This document shows positions 13,009 through 20,900 of a stretch of 24,589 bases of DNA, piece by piece (position 1 is the stretch's first letter; each line of letters opens with the position of its first letter). Location of the stretch: NCBI RefSeq assembly GCF_035690525.1, contig NZ_DASSKM010000180.1, positions 1-24,589 on the forward strand, in the 5' to 3' direction. The notes under the pieces were generated by a model, which was not told where the DNA came from, ran no database searches, and saw only the letters and a program-made list of their open reading frames with translations. Source of the DNA: Salinisphaera sp035690525. GTDB taxonomy: Bacteria; Pseudomonadota; Gammaproteobacteria; Nevskiales; Salinisphaeraceae. Both the position numbers and the translations under genes were made by a program.

Positions 13009-13434
13009 TTACTTGCTGGTGACCGGCAACCCGTCGGCCTGCCAGTTGTTGATGCCGCCCTTGAGCGCGTACACGCGGGTGTAGCCCTTGGCGCGCAGTT
13101 TGGCCACGGCCGCGGATGCCGCGTTGCCGGCGCCGCAGTACACGATGATGGGCTTGTCGGTGTCGCGCGAAATCTCCTTGGCGCGATCGGCGATACCGGC
13201 CGCCGGCACATGCTTGGCGTTGAGGATATGGTTCTTTTTATATTCCGACGCCGAGCGCGTATCGACCACCACGGCGTCGTCGCTGTTCATCAGCCGTACC
13301 GCCTCGGCCGCCGAGATCGGACCACTGCCCGAGAACGTGCGCCAGGCCTCGTTCGCGAGGAAGGCGATCACGATCACGCCCAGCGCAGCCCAGAGAAAAG
13401 GATGGTGAGCGACGAATTCCAGCAACTGATTCAT
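13009..13434 (-). CDS. Membrane-anchored rhodanese (YibN-like)
   Basis: A 141-aa protein with one N-terminal transmembrane helix (about residues 10-28) and a single rhodanese domain (about 38-140). The active-site loop is YCGAGNAASAA with Cys100, so it can in principle carry sulfur. The flanking motifs VVVDTRSASEYKKNHI and ALKGGINNWQADGLPV are typical. It corresponds in size, topology and position to E. coli YibN, which is encoded upstream of grxC-secB-gpsA. Reduction of sulfane sulfur or a membrane-biogenesis role are possible; sequence alone does not decide. It is divergent from envC and first in the secB-gpsA operon. Confidence 0.88.
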   Translation of the reverse strand: MNQLLEFVAHHPFLWAALGVIVIAFLANEAWRTFSGSGPISAAEAVRLMNSDDAVVVDTRSASEYKKNHILNAKHVPAAGIADRAKEISRDTDKPIIVYCGAGNAASAAVAKLRAKGYTRVYALKGGINNWQADGLPVTSK

Positions 13435-13548
13435 AACCGATGTATCGAGCCTTTACGGATGCGTGCCGGGCCGCGAGCCGGCACCGGCCGGGGATTATTG
13501 CATACACCGCGCGCGATTGACCCGCACGCCGCGCGCCGCGGCTTGCCT

Positions 13549-13554
13549 TACAAT
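13549..13554 (+). promoter_or_regulatory. -10-like element directly before envC
   Basis: TACAAT ends six bases before the envC ATG, which would place the transcription start at or within a base of the A of ATG. No Shine-Dalgarno is visible there and the -35 region is GC-rich without a clear element. If used, envC would be made from a leaderless mRNA. Confidence 0.3.
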
Positions 13555-13560
13555 TGTCCG

Positions 13561-14733
13561 ATGCGGTTGACCCACGCGCTCGGCGCTTTCCTGTTTGCGC
13601 TGTCCATACTCGCCCCGAGGCCCGGCCTGGCCGACGACCCGGCCGACAACGATTCGCGTTCGGCGCAGGCCCGGGCCGAGCTGTCGGCGCTGCACGATCG
13701 TATCGCCCAGGTACGCCGGCAAATCGCCGCCGGCTCCGACCAGCGCAGTGAGCTGTCGGACGCGTTGGCCCAGGCCCAGTCGCGCATCAGCGACGCGCGC
13801 CGGCGTCTTGACCGGCTCGACGACGATATCGCCGAGCATAAACAGCGCATCAAGCGGTTGAAGCAACAGCGCGACGCCGAGCGCGACCGCCTGTCCGGCG
13901 AACTCGATGCGCTAGCCGCCCAGGTACGATCGGCCTACGAGACCGGGCGCATGAGCCGTATGCGGCTGTTGTTGTCGGGGGCCGCGCCCGAGCGTATCGG
14001 ACGTATGCTCAACTACTACCAGTATTTCTCCGAGGCACAGAGCCGGCAGGTCGACCACCTTAAGAGCGCGCTCGCCCGTCTGGCATCCAAGCAGCAATCG
14101 TTGGAAAACGAGCGCGCGCAACTCGCCGCGCAGCGCGAAGCGCGCGCCGCGACCCTGGATTCGCTGGAGGCGAGCGAGCAGAAACAGCAAGCCACCCTGG
14201 CCGCGCTCGAGCAACGGCTGTCGTCGCACCGCTCCAGCCTGTCTGACATGCGGGCGCAACAGGCCCGGCTCAAGAAACTGTTGAATTCGGTGCAGACCCA
14301 GCTGTCGGACCTGCCGCCCGTGCCCTCGGGCGTGCCATTCTACAAGCTCAAGGGCCGCATGCACCCGCCGGTGCCGGCCAAGAAAGTGCTGGCCCGCTAC
14401 GGCCAGACCAAGAGCGGCGGCCCGTTGCGCTGGCAGGGCGAATGGTTCGCCGCGCCCCAGGGCGCGCCGGTGCATGCGGTCGCCGGCGGCCGCGTGGTCT
14501 ATGTCGGCTACATGAAAGGCTACGGCCTGATCGTGATCGTCGACCACGGTCACGGCTATTATTCACTCTACGGACACGCCGCGGCCAGCTATGTCGATGT
14601 GGGCGACGCCGTGTCGACCGGCCAGACGATCGCCACCGCCGGGCACAGCGGCGGCCACAGCAAAAGCGGCATCTACTTCGAGATCCGCCACGGCGAGGAG
14701 CCGGTCGACCCGAGCCGCTGGCTGTCCGGCTGA
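13561..14733 (+). CDS. envC: Murein hydrolase activator EnvC (degenerate LytM)
   Basis: A 390-aa periplasmic protein. It has a signal peptide (1-24, cleaved at GLA-DD), a long coiled coil (about 35-265, rich in Ala, Arg, Gln and Leu), and a C-terminal LytM/M23 domain (about 275-390). EnvC-type proteins do not cut murein but activate amidases (AmiA/AmiB) at the septum through FtsEX. The LytM metal ligands are lost here as in E. coli: the first site reads LRWQGEWFAAPQG instead of H-x3-D, and the HxH site reads SGIYFEIR. The start ATG gives a complete signal peptide. The gene is divergent from the rhodanese gene and 121 bp upstream of ctpA. The gpmI gene often found before envC is absent. Confidence 0.93.
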   Translation: MRLTHALGAFLFALSILAPRPGLADDPADNDSRSAQARAELSALHDRIAQVRRQIAAGSDQRSELSDALAQAQSRISDARRRLDRLDDDIAEHKQRIKRLKQQRDAERDRLSGELDALAAQVRSAYETGRMSRMRLLLSGAAPERIGRMLNYYQYFSEAQSRQVDHLKSALARLASKQQSLENERAQLAAQREARAATLDSLEASEQKQQATLAALEQRLSSHRSSLSDMRAQQARLKKLLNSVQTQLSDLPPVPSGVPFYKLKGRMHPPVPAKKVLARYGQTKSGGPLRWQGEWFAAPQGAPVHAVAGGRVVYVGYMKGYGLIVIVDHGHGYYSLYGHAAASYVDVGDAVSTGQTIATAGHSGGHSKSGIYFEIRHGEEPVDPSRWLSG

Positions 14734-14854
14734 CCGTCGGCCGATTCCCGTGTGCTATCGTCGATGATCATTGCGCGCAACCGGCCTCGTCGGCAGCGCC
14801 CAATCCGGCGCCGGGCGACGTCCGACCCGACTGACACGACATTGGAAACCAGAC

Positions 14855-16450
14855 ATGAACCCCAAACTGCGCGGCGCATCCCTGATCGTGCTCGGCGCGA
14901 TCGTCGGCACGGCGGCCACGGTCGGAGGAAAAACTTATGCCGAGGGCGCGCCGGACCCGGCCGATGCCCCGGCGCTACAGAAAGCCGATAAGGACAACGG
15001 CGACCCGAAGGTACCGTTGCCGGAGTTGCGCAAGTTCGTGGCGATCATGCACCAGGTCAAGCAGGGCTACGTCGAGAAGGTTTCGGACAAGACGCTGCTG
15101 GATAACGCCATGCACGGCATGGTCGATGGGCTGGACCCGCACTCGGCCTATCTCGATCCGGAGGAATTCAAGCAGCTGTCGGTGGCGACCTCCGGTCAGT
15201 TCGGCGGGCTCGGGGTGAAGGTGCAGATGAAAAACGGCTATCTGCAGGTGGTCTCGCCGATCGACGATACGCCGGCCTCCAAAGCCGGCATCCAACCCGG
15301 TGATATGATCATCCGTATCGACGACAAGCCGGTGAAAGGCATGTCGATGAGCGACTCGGTGCATGCCATGCGCGGCGAGCCGGGCAGCAAAATCTCGCTG
15401 ACCATCCTGCGCGAAAACCACGACCAACCGATTCATCTGCACCTCGAGCGCGCCGATATCCAGGTCGCCAGCGTCAAATCGCGCATGCTGGGCCCGGGCT
15501 ACGGTTATATCCGGATCAGTCAGTTCACCGAAGGCACCGCCGAGGGCATGAACAAAGCGCTGACCAAGCTTAAGAAAGAGTCCGACGGCCAACTCAAGGG
15601 CCTGGTACTCGATCTGCGCAATAACCCCGGCGGCGTGCTGAACGCGGCGGTCGATGTCTCCGATGATTTCGTGAACGACGGCACCATCGTGTCGATCCAG
15701 GGCCGGGCGGCCAACATCGATCACAAGTTCAAGGCCAGCCCGGGCGACAAGCTCGACGGCGCGCCGATCGTGGTGCTGGTCAATCAAGGTACGGCGTCGG
15801 CCGCCGAGATCGTCGCCGGCGCGCTGCAGGACGATCACCGCGCGGTCATCATGGGCACGCGGACTTTCGGCAAGGGCTCGGTGCAGACCGTGCTGCCGCT
15901 CGACGACGGCTCGGCGCTCAAGCTCACCACCGCGCGCTACTACACGCCCGACGGCCGGTCGATCCAGGCCGAGGGCATCACGCCGGACATCAAGCTGGCC
16001 CCGGTCAAGATCACGCCGACCGAGGCCACCGGCGGCTTCGGCTACACCGAGGCCGACCTGCCCGGCGCGCTCAAGAACACCGGGGCCGCCGACGTCGGCC
16101 CGGCGGCCAACGACGACGCGGCCGATGCCGCCGGCCAGAGCGACAACGACGCGGATTCCGAGCCGCAATCCGCATCGAAACCGAGCGACGATAAGGAGCC
16201 GAAATCGCCAGACGCCGCGGACGACGATTCGTCGGCGACCGATTCAGGCTCCGATGGTACCGAAAGTTCGAAAAAATCCGAGCATGAAAAACCGCTCGCC
16301 GAGCGCGATTACGGGGTCTACGAGGCGCTAAATCTGCTCAAGGGCCTGAACACGCTAAACACGACCGGTCGACAACAGGGTTCGGAACAGAATAGGCCGT
16401 CGGCCAGCCAGACACGGGCCGGCGGCCGGGCTGACTCGAGCAATGCCTAG
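14855..16450 (+). CDS. ctpA: Carboxyl-terminal processing protease (S41 family) CtpA
   Basis: A 531-aa periplasmic serine protease. It has an N-terminal signal or anchor (1-29), a short helical region with LDPHSAYLDPEEF (93-105), a PDZ domain (about 112-200, with the carboxylate-binding GGLGVKV), and the S41 catalytic domain. The Ser-Lys dyad is Ser315 (GTASAAEIVAGAL) and Lys340 (FGKGSVQTV). Such enzymes trim or degrade periplasmic proteins, including murein hydrolases, from their C-termini. A low-complexity acidic segment lies at about 411-480, rich in Asp, Ser, Ala and Glu, before a conserved-looking EKPLAERDYGVYEALNLLKG tail. It is downstream of envC on the same strand, as in Pseudomonas. 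The start ATG is preceded only by GGAAA. Confidence 0.93.
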   Translation: MNPKLRGASLIVLGAIVGTAATVGGKTYAEGAPDPADAPALQKADKDNGDPKVPLPELRKFVAIMHQVKQGYVEKVSDKTLLDNAMHGMVDGLDPHSAYLDPEEFKQLSVATSGQFGGLGVKVQMKNGYLQVVSPIDDTPASKAGIQPGDMIIRIDDKPVKGMSMSDSVHAMRGEPGSKISLTILRENHDQPIHLHLERADIQVASVKSRMLGPGYGYIRISQFTEGTAEGMNKALTKLKKESDGQLKGLVLDLRNNPGGVLNAAVDVSDDFVNDGTIVSIQGRAANIDHKFKASPGDKLDGAPIVVLVNQGTASAAEIVAGALQDDHRAVIMGTRTFGKGSVQTVLPLDDGSALKLTTARYYTPDGRSIQAEGITPDIKLAPVKITPTEATGGFGYTEADLPGALKNTGAADVGPAANDDAADAAGQSDNDADSEPQSASKPSDDKEPKSPDAADDDSSATDSGSDGTESSKKSEHEKPLAERDYGVYEALNLLKGLNTLNTTGRQQGSEQNRPSASQTRAGGRADSSNA

Positions 16451-16459
16451 CGACCCGGC

Positions 16460-18097
16460 CTATTTCAACGGGCGCGGCGTGCCTCGCCAAGCCCTGGCCC
16501 AGCTCGCCAAACCGAGCAAGCCGGTGATGACCGCCATCCAGACCGGCAGCGGCGGATAGGCAAGCTCCGCCGCCGAAACCACGATCAGCCCCGTGCCTAC
16601 CAGCGTCCACCGCATGGCGCGCCGCGCGACACGCAGTTCGTGGGTGATTTCGGTTAGCGCCGCTTCCAGCTGGGGCGCGCCCGGGGCCTCGCCGGCGCGG
16701 GTGCGCCGCACCACCGTGCTCACCAGGTCGGGCAGACCGTCCATGATCTGCGGCAGCTGCTGGCGGATGCGCTCGGCGGCGATACGCGGATCGGCCCGCC
16801 GGCGCATCCATTCCTCGAGAATCGGCTTGGCCGTGGCCCACAGATCGAGCTGCGGGTACAGATCGCGCCCCAACCCTTCGACGTTGAGCACGGTTTTTTG
16901 CAGCAGCACGAGCTGCGGCTGGACCTGATAACGGTAGCGCCGCGCGATCTTGAACAGGCGCACCAGAAACAGGCCGAAGGAGATTTCGGCCAGCGGCTTG
17001 TTCATGATCGGTTCGGAGACGGTGCGGATCGCGCCCTCGAAATCCTCGATGCGGGTATCCGCCGGCATCCAGCCGGACTCGACGTGCAACTCGGCGATGC
17101 GCCGGTAGTCCTGATTGAAAAACGCCAGGAAATTCTCGGCCAGATAACGCTGGTCCTCGGGGGTCAAGGTGCCGACGATGCCGAAATCCAGCCCGACGTA
17201 ACGCGGCCGCTCCGGATGATCGGTCTGCACAAAGATATTGCCGGGATGCATGTCGGCATGGAAGAAATTGTCGCGGAAGACCTGCTTGAAGAAGATCTCC
17301 ACGCCGCGCTCCGCCAGCACCTTGAAATCGACGCCGGCCGCGGTGAGCGTGTCGACATCGTCGATCGGCACGCCCTGCATGTGCTCCATCACCAGCACCG
17401 ACTCGGTGCTGTAGTCGAAATAAATGGTCGGGTGCACGATCAGATCCGAACCCAGCCAGTTACGCCCGAGTTGGCTGGCGTTGGCGCCCTCGCGCATCAA
17501 ATTCAATTCGTCGTGAATGATGCGGTCGTATTCGGCCACGATCTCCACCGGGCGCAGGCGTTCGGCCTCCGGATGCAGGCGCGCGGCCATCTTCGCCAGC
17601 GTGTAGAGCACCGAAACATCGCGGTCGACGCGCGCGTGCACATTCGGGCGCAGCACCTTGACCACAACCGCCGCCCCGCGCTCCTCGCCTTCACCCGGGT
17701 GCAGCCGCGCGGCGTGCACTTGGGCGACCGAGGCCGCGGCCATCGGCTGTTCGTCGAACGCCGCGAAGAAGCGTTCGAGCTCGTGGCCGTAGGCCGCCTC
17801 GATCAGCGCGCGCGCCTGCCCGCCTTCGAACGGCGGCACGTCATCCTGCAACTTGGACAGTTCCTCGGCCATGCCGTCGGACAACAGATCGCGCCGCGTG
17901 GACAGCGCCTGACCGAACTTGATGAACACCGGCCCGAGCGCCTCCAGCGCCAGACGCAGGCGCACCTCCACCGGCTGGTCGAAGTGTTTCGGCTTGCCGA
18001 CCAGCCATCGCGGCGCGTTGCCGCCGAACAGCTCGCCCAGACCGTAGCGACGTATCGTGCGCAGGATTTCCAGCACACGTTTACTGCGTGACAGCAT
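16460..18097 (-). CDS. ubiB: Ubiquinone biosynthesis protein UbiB
   Basis: A 545-aa atypical kinase-like (ABC1/ADCK) ATPase needed for aerobic ubiquinone synthesis, probably by extracting or handling lipophilic intermediates at the inner membrane. The family's KxGQ motif is FIKFGQALSTRRDLL (Lys60, Gln63), the Ala-rich nucleotide loop is MAAASVAQVHAA (119-130), the ATP lysine is Lys147 (VVVKVLRP), the catalytic loop is ADMHPGNIF (281-289) and the metal site is LDFG (303-306). Two C-terminal transmembrane helices span about 497-535. Its ATG overlaps the ubiJ TGA by one base (TGATG). It converges on ctpA, nine bases away, with no terminator in between. Confidence 0.96.
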   Translation of the reverse strand: MLSRSKRVLEILRTIRRYGLGELFGGNAPRWLVGKPKHFDQPVEVRLRLALEALGPVFIKFGQALSTRRDLLSDGMAEELSKLQDDVPPFEGGQARALIEAAYGHELERFFAAFDEQPMAAASVAQVHAARLHPGEGEERGAAVVVKVLRPNVHARVDRDVSVLYTLAKMAARLHPEAERLRPVEIVAEYDRIIHDELNLMREGANASQLGRNWLGSDLIVHPTIYFDYSTESVLVMEHMQGVPIDDVDTLTAAGVDFKVLAERGVEIFFKQVFRDNFFHADMHPGNIFVQTDHPERPRYVGLDFGIVGTLTPEDQRYLAENFLAFFNQDYRRIAELHVESGWMPADTRIEDFEGAIRTVSEPIMNKPLAEISFGLFLVRLFKIARRYRYQVQPQLVLLQKTVLNVEGLGRDLYPQLDLWATAKPILEEWMRRRADPRIAAERIRQQLPQIMDGLPDLVSTVVRRTRAGEAPGAPQLEAALTEITHELRVARRAMRWTLVGTGLIVVSAAELAYPPLPVWMAVITGLLGLASWARAWRGTPRPLK

Positions 18098-18723
18098 CAG
18101 CGTCGCCGCTCCAGTCGTTTGATGCGCGCGGCGCTGCGCTCGACCCGGTCACGAAACGCCTCGACCTCGCCGGCCAGTTGTTCGTGCTCCCAGGCGCCGA
18201 TCACGTCGCGGGTCTCCTCGCGCAGGTACTCTGCGGCCTGGGACGGCAGTTCACGCCGCAAGCGTGAGAACAGCCCGGCCGCGCCCTTGGCGCCGCGTTC
18301 CAGAAAATGCCCCACCACCGGACCAAAACGCTGATCCAACAGATCGCCGAGATCGAAATCCACGCCGGCGAACAAATCGGCGAACTGCTGGGCGATGCCG
18401 ATATCGCCGGCGATGCGCAAACCGCCGCCGGTCAGCCCGTCGCGGCCGCCGGAGAAGAACACCCGGGCGAACACGGCGGCGCGCCCGGTCAAGCGGACGT
18501 CCGGCTCGCCTTCGGGATCGCCCGCGACCTGCAGGCCGTGGCGCTCGCCGATGAAAGTCACCGCCAGCCCCAAATCGGTAAAACACACGGTCAGCGCGCG
18601 CCCGGACAGCGCCGCCGCGCGCTCGAGCGCAATCGCGTCGGCGCCGATATAGCGGTTGAGCGCGATCTCGGCCGCCGCCCGCGCCGGGGCCGGCAAGCCG
18701 CGAAAATCACCCGCCGCGCTCAC
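18097..18723 (-). CDS. ubiJ: Ubiquinone biosynthesis accessory factor UbiJ
   Basis: A 208-aa protein. Its N-terminal half (about 15-115) is an SCP2-type lipid-binding domain, and its C-terminus (about 160-208) is a charged helical, probably coiled-coil, segment ending in RIKRLERRR. UbiJ with UbiK organises the soluble Ubi complex and binds ubiquinone precursors. It starts with GTG (18721-18723) inside the ubiE stop (GTGA, four-base overlap) and ends in a one-base overlap with ubiB, so ubiE-ubiJ-ubiB is translated as one unit. The family is poorly conserved in sequence; the gene position between ubiE and ubiB makes the call secure. Confidence 0.93.
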   Translation of the reverse strand: MSAAGDFRGLPAPARAAAEIALNRYIGADAIALERAAALSGRALTVCFTDLGLAVTFIGERHGLQVAGDPEGEPDVRLTGRAAVFARVFFSGGRDGLTGGGLRIAGDIGIAQQFADLFAGVDFDLGDLLDQRFGPVVGHFLERGAKGAAGLFSRLRRELPSQAAEYLREETRDVIGAWEHEQLAGEVEAFRDRVERSAARIKRLERRR

Positions 18724-19493
18724 GGCGCGTAGCCGCGATGCACGGCGACGATACCGCCGGTGAGATTATGATAGCCGCAGCGCAGGAAGCCGGCTTGGCT
18801 CATCATCGATTTCAGCGTCTCCTGATCGGGATGCATACGGATCGATTCGGCCAGGTAACGATACGCCGCCTCGTCGCGCGCGACGTTCCGGCCCAGCCAC
18901 GGCAGCACCGAAAACGAATAGACGTCGTAAATACGCCCCAGCCCCGGCACCGCCGGCTTGGAAAATTCGAGCACGATGGCGCGCCCGCCGGGTTTGGTCA
19001 CGCGCGCCATCTCGGCCAGCGCGGCCTGTTTGTCGGTGACGTTGCGCAGCCCGAAGCCGATGGTCACACAGTCGAAACTGTCGTCGGCGAACGGCAGCTT
19101 TTCTGCATTGGCCAGGCAATAATCCACATTGGACACCAACCCGCGCTCGAGCATCCGGTCGCGGCCGTTGGACAGCATGGCATGGTTGATATCGGACATC
19201 AGCACGCGGCCGGTCGCGCCGGCCTTTTTCGCGAAGCCGGCCGCCAAGTCGCCCGTGCCGCTGGCCAGATCGAGCACCCGCTCGCCGCGGCGCACCGCGG
19301 CCAGGCTGATCGTGAAGCGTTTCCATGCCCGATGGACGCCCATCGACATGAGGTCGTTCATGATGTCGTAGTTATCGGCCACCGAGTCGAACACGGCGCC
19401 CACGCGCTGCGCCTTGGCGGCTTTGGGCACGCGCTGGTAGCCGAAATCGATGCTGTCGGGGTCGTTCGACGGCGGCTGGCGGGAGTCGACCAT
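18720..19493 (-). CDS. ubiE: Ubiquinone/menaquinone C-methyltransferase UbiE
   Basis: A 257-aa SAM-dependent methyltransferase (251 in E. coli) that adds the C-2 methyl group in ubiquinone synthesis, and the menaquinone methyl group where menaquinone is made. SAM motif I is VLDLASGTGDLA (73-84). The family signatures FDSVADNYDIMNDLMSMGVHRAWK (35-58) and FGLRNV with the following ALAEMARVTKPGG are intact. It begins the ubiE-ubiJ-ubiB operon on the minus strand and is divergent from the RND efflux operon, sharing a 216-bp intergenic region. The start at ATG 19491-19493 has no strong Shine-Dalgarno. Confidence 0.97.
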   Translation of the reverse strand: MVDSRQPPSNDPDSIDFGYQRVPKAAKAQRVGAVFDSVADNYDIMNDLMSMGVHRAWKRFTISLAAVRRGERVLDLASGTGDLAAGFAKKAGATGRVLMSDINHAMLSNGRDRMLERGLVSNVDYCLANAEKLPFADDSFDCVTIGFGLRNVTDKQAALAEMARVTKPGGRAIVLEFSKPAVPGLGRIYDVYSFSVLPWLGRNVARDEAAYRYLAESIRMHPDQETLKSMMSQAGFLRCGYHNLTGGIVAVHRGYAP

Positions 19494-19626
19494 GGCCGGT
19501 ACGGTCAGTTGGGCGTGGCGGCAAGCTTACCGCACTGGCGGGCGTGGCAGCCAAGCGCATGCCGGTTGGCGCGTTGTCACCTCTCGCGGCCGGCTCGGTT
19601 ACACTCGCGCTCGGACCGGCCCATCT

Positions 19627-19657
19627 GCATCCGGATCGCTGCCCGGATGCGAATAAT
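19627..19657 (+). promoter_or_regulatory. Inverted repeat next to a -10-like element before the RND operon
   Basis: gcatccgg (19627-19634) and ccggatgc (19643-19650) form a perfect 8-bp inverted repeat with an eight-base centre. AATAAT (19652-19657), a one-mismatch -10, abuts the right arm, so a bound repressor would occlude it. This is where a TetR-type operator would be expected, but no regulator gene lies in the window. The -35 is poor. Confidence 0.4.
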
Positions 19658-19709
19658 GCTTGTGCCGCATGATGCCGGTTGCGCATTCGGAGGGGATTGT
19701 TACAACGTC

Positions 19710-20900
19710 ATGTCGCTCGTTCATCGGCTCAGCCTGTCCGCGGCCGCAGCGCTTACCCTGCTTGTCGGCGCTTGTTCGCAGCCGGCGCCGCCGGCGCCGC
19801 CCGGCCCGACCGAAGTCGGCGTGTACAAAGTCACGCCGCAGCCCTATACCGTGACCGAGACACTGCCCGGACGCACCCGCGCCTATAGGACCTCCGAGGT
19901 ACGCCCCCAGGTCGACGGCATCATCGAAAAACGCCTGTTCACCGAAGGCACGCACGTGGCGGCCGGGGACGCGCTGTACCAGATCGACCCGGCCCGCTAT
20001 CAGGCCGCGGTGGCCCAGGCCGAGGCCCAGTTGGCCCAGGCCCGGGCCGCGGTCAAATCCGCCGCGCCGCTGGCCCGCCGTTATCAGCACCTTGCCGAGA
20101 TCGACGCCATCAGCAAGCAAGACCGCGATAACGCGGTGGCCCAGCTGGCCCAGGACAAGGCCGATGTGGCCAGCGCCGAAGCCAACCTGAAGAGCGCGCG
20201 CATCAATCTCGGCTATACCCGCATCGAGGCGCCGATTTCCGGGCAGATCGGCGCCTCGACGGTTACCGCGGGCGCGCTGGTCACGGCCAATCAGAGCGAT
20301 GCGCTGACCACCATCAATCAGCTCGATCCGATCTATGTCGATATCCGCCAGTCGGCCGATCAGTACCTGAGGCTCAGACGCGCGATCGCCACCGGCGCGC
20401 TGGAAACCGATGACGATAATACCGCGCCGGTGATGGTCAGCCCGTCCGGCGGCGGCGCCAACGTGCATCTCAAGGGCAAGCTGGCGTTCTCGGGCGTCCA
20501 GGTCGACCCCGATACCGGCTCGATCATGCTGCGCGCGATCGTGCCCAATCCGGATCATCTGCTGCTGCCGGGCATGTACGTGACCGCCAAACTGATTCAG
20601 GGCATCGACATGAAATCGCTGCTGGTGCCCCAGCAGGGCGTCGAGCGCAACGCCGCCGGCGAACCGATCGCGCTGGTGGTCGATGCCGACAACCAGGTCG
20701 TCCAGCGCAAGCTGACCATCGCGGCGGCGGCCGACAATCAGCGCTGGCGCGTGACCTCGGGGCTGAGCGCCGGCGACCGCGTGATCGTGCAGGGCACGGG
20801 CAAGGTCGGTCCGGGCGATGCGGTCGATCCGGTGGTCGTGACCATCGACGACGACGGCGACGTCCACGCCGTTCACGACACGCCCGGGCCCAAGGCTTAG
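19710..20900 (+). CDS. RND efflux periplasmic adaptor lipoprotein (AcrA/MexA family)
   Basis: A 396-aa membrane-fusion protein. The signal peptide ends in a lipobox LLVGAC, with lipidated Cys22, followed by a Pro-rich linker. The biotinyl-lipoyl halves flank an alpha-helical hairpin (about 95-165: AQAEAQLAQARAAVKSA and DKADVASAEANLKSARINLG), then the beta-barrel (YTRIEAPISGQIG onward) and the membrane-proximal domain. It bridges the inner-membrane pump and the outer-membrane channel. The ATG at 19710 gives a complete lipoprotein signal. GGAGGGG at 19689-19695 is about 14 bases away, rather far, so the start could be less certain than usual. The pump gene begins in a one-base overlap (TAGTG). 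Confidence 0.93.
   Translation: MSLVHRLSLSAAAALTLLVGACSQPAPPAPPGPTEVGVYKVTPQPYTVTETLPGRTRAYRTSEVRPQVDGIIEKRLFTEGTHVAAGDALYQIDPARYQAAVAQAEAQLAQARAAVKSAAPLARRYQHLAEIDAISKQDRDNAVAQLAQDKADVASAEANLKSARINLGYTRIEAPISGQIGASTVTAGALVTANQSDALTTINQLDPIYVDIRQSADQYLRLRRAIATGALETDDDNTAPVMVSPSGGGANVHLKGKLAFSGVQVDPDTGSIMLRAIVPNPDHLLLPGMYVTAKLIQGIDMKSLLVPQQGVERNAAGEPIALVVDADNQVVQRKLTIAAAADNQRWRVTSGLSAGDRVIVQGTGKVGPGDAVDPVVVTIDDDGDVHAVHDTPGPKA

Noticed and set aside
13561..14733. Active M23 murein endopeptidase
   Set aside because: Both the H-x3-D and HxH zinc sites are replaced, so the protein is called an EnvC-type activator instead of a hydrolase.
14975..16168. 397-aa minus-strand ORF opposite ctpA
   Set aside because: It is antisense to a complete S41 protease with intact catalytic motifs; the long frame is a high-GC codon-bias shadow.
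16451..16459. Terminator between ctpA and ubiB
   Set aside because: The convergent genes are only nine bases apart and no hairpin with T-run is seen there.
16898..18091. 397-aa plus-strand ORF opposite ubiB
   Set aside because: It is antisense to a complete UbiB; composition (His/Gln/Leu/Asp-rich) is typical of a reverse-frame shadow.
19599..20876. 425-aa minus-strand ORF opposite the RND adaptor
   Set aside because: It is antisense to a recognisable adaptor with lipobox and hairpin; low-complexity His/Asp/Gly-rich shadow with no start signal.
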